Below are positions 6,051 to 6,155 of a stretch of 6,155 nucleotides of DNA, piece after piece. Source of the stretch: JBLHLB01 sp047618505. Lineage in GTDB: Bacteria > Planctomycetota > UBA1135 > GCA-002686595. Position numbers and translations under genes: made by a program. The notes beneath the pieces were generated by a model. It saw only the letters and a list, made by a program, of their open reading frames with translations, had not been told where the DNA came from and searched no databases. Positions within the stretch are counted from its first letter, which is position 1. Every line of letters starts with the position of its first letter. The DNA lies in NCBI GenBank assembly GCA_047618505.1, contig JBLHLB010000252.1, positions 1 to 6,155 of the forward strand, in the 5' to 3' direction.

Positions 6051-6155
6051 TCAATTGTCGCCGTCGGCGAGCCAAGTTCTGTGGGTGTGGTCGGTGCGGA
6101 GTTGTTCGAGTTCTGCCGCAGAGAATAGCAACGGTGCTAGGGCGTGAAAGTTAGG
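6051..6155 (-). CDS. C-terminal 34 residues of an upstream gene (5' part outside the window), product unknown
   Basis: Reading the minus strand from the right edge, only one of the three frames is open, the other two stopping within 18 nt. The open frame runs 34 codons to a TGA at 6053-6051, 4 nt before the aminotransferase ATG. The peptide includes ALAPLLFSAAELEQLRTD and ends RTWLADGDN. It has the amphipathic, acidic look of a real C-terminus and many codons end in C or G. The tight spacing to the next gene supports an operon. The fragment is too short to assign a family, and chance openness over 34 codons in GC-rich DNA is possible. Confidence 0.5.
   Translation of the reverse strand, partial: PNFHALAPLLFSAAELEQLRTDHTHRTWLADGDN

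Noticed and set aside
5046..6128. Several plus-strand open frames antisense to the aminotransferase
   Set aside because: They are frame shadows of a confidently identified PLP enzyme gene, Arg/Ser/Pro-rich, with no recognisable domains.

Overview
The window is a GC-rich, gene-dense piece of a bacterial chromosome. It carries housekeeping metabolism plus one large exported protein of unknown function. No phage, transposon, CRISPR, tRNA or rRNA signal is visible. The gene set (type-2 malate dehydrogenase, RibD, a class V aminotransferase, a secreted TPR/HExxH protein), the absence of Shine-Dalgarno motifs at every start and the abundance of short tandem repeats would suit an environmental Planctomycetota- or Myxococcota-like lineage. 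That assignment is an impression, not something the sequence proves.

Layout: (1) 1-526, minus strand: the N-terminal 175 residues of an NAD-type malate dehydrogenase, cut by the left edge. (2) 527-860: a divergent intergenic region with a short inverted repeat, a G8 run and a weak promoter-like element. (3) 861-2030, plus strand: bifunctional riboflavin biosynthesis protein RibD, with intact deaminase and reductase parts. (4) 2031-2207: a spacer that is almost entirely a 13-bp tandem array of ten full units and a partial one. (5) 2208-4901, plus strand: an 897-residue exported protein with N-terminal TPR-like repeats and a C-terminal HEEGH (HExxH) helix, so a candidate zinc metallopeptidase of no family I recognise. 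Its gene contains an in-frame 18-bp tandem repeat. (6) 4895-4938: a second, unrelated 13-bp array that begins inside the last codons of that gene and fills the 35-bp gap to the next one. (7) 6046-4937, minus strand: a complete class V PLP-dependent aminotransferase of the alanine-glyoxylate/serine-pyruvate/phosphoserine type. (8) 6155-6051, minus strand: the last 34 residues of another gene, ending 4 nt before the aminotransferase start and so probably in the same operon.

The genes do not form one obvious pathway. mdh and ribD diverge, ribD and the TPR gene are codirectional but separated by the repeat array, and the TPR gene converges on the aminotransferase. The most unusual signal is the pair of 13-bp arrays. 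Each sits directly at the 3' end of a plus-strand gene and each is C-over-G on the sense strand, while the only array inside coding sequence has a period (18 bp) that keeps the reading frame. I offer Rho-dependent termination as a testable explanation, not a conclusion.
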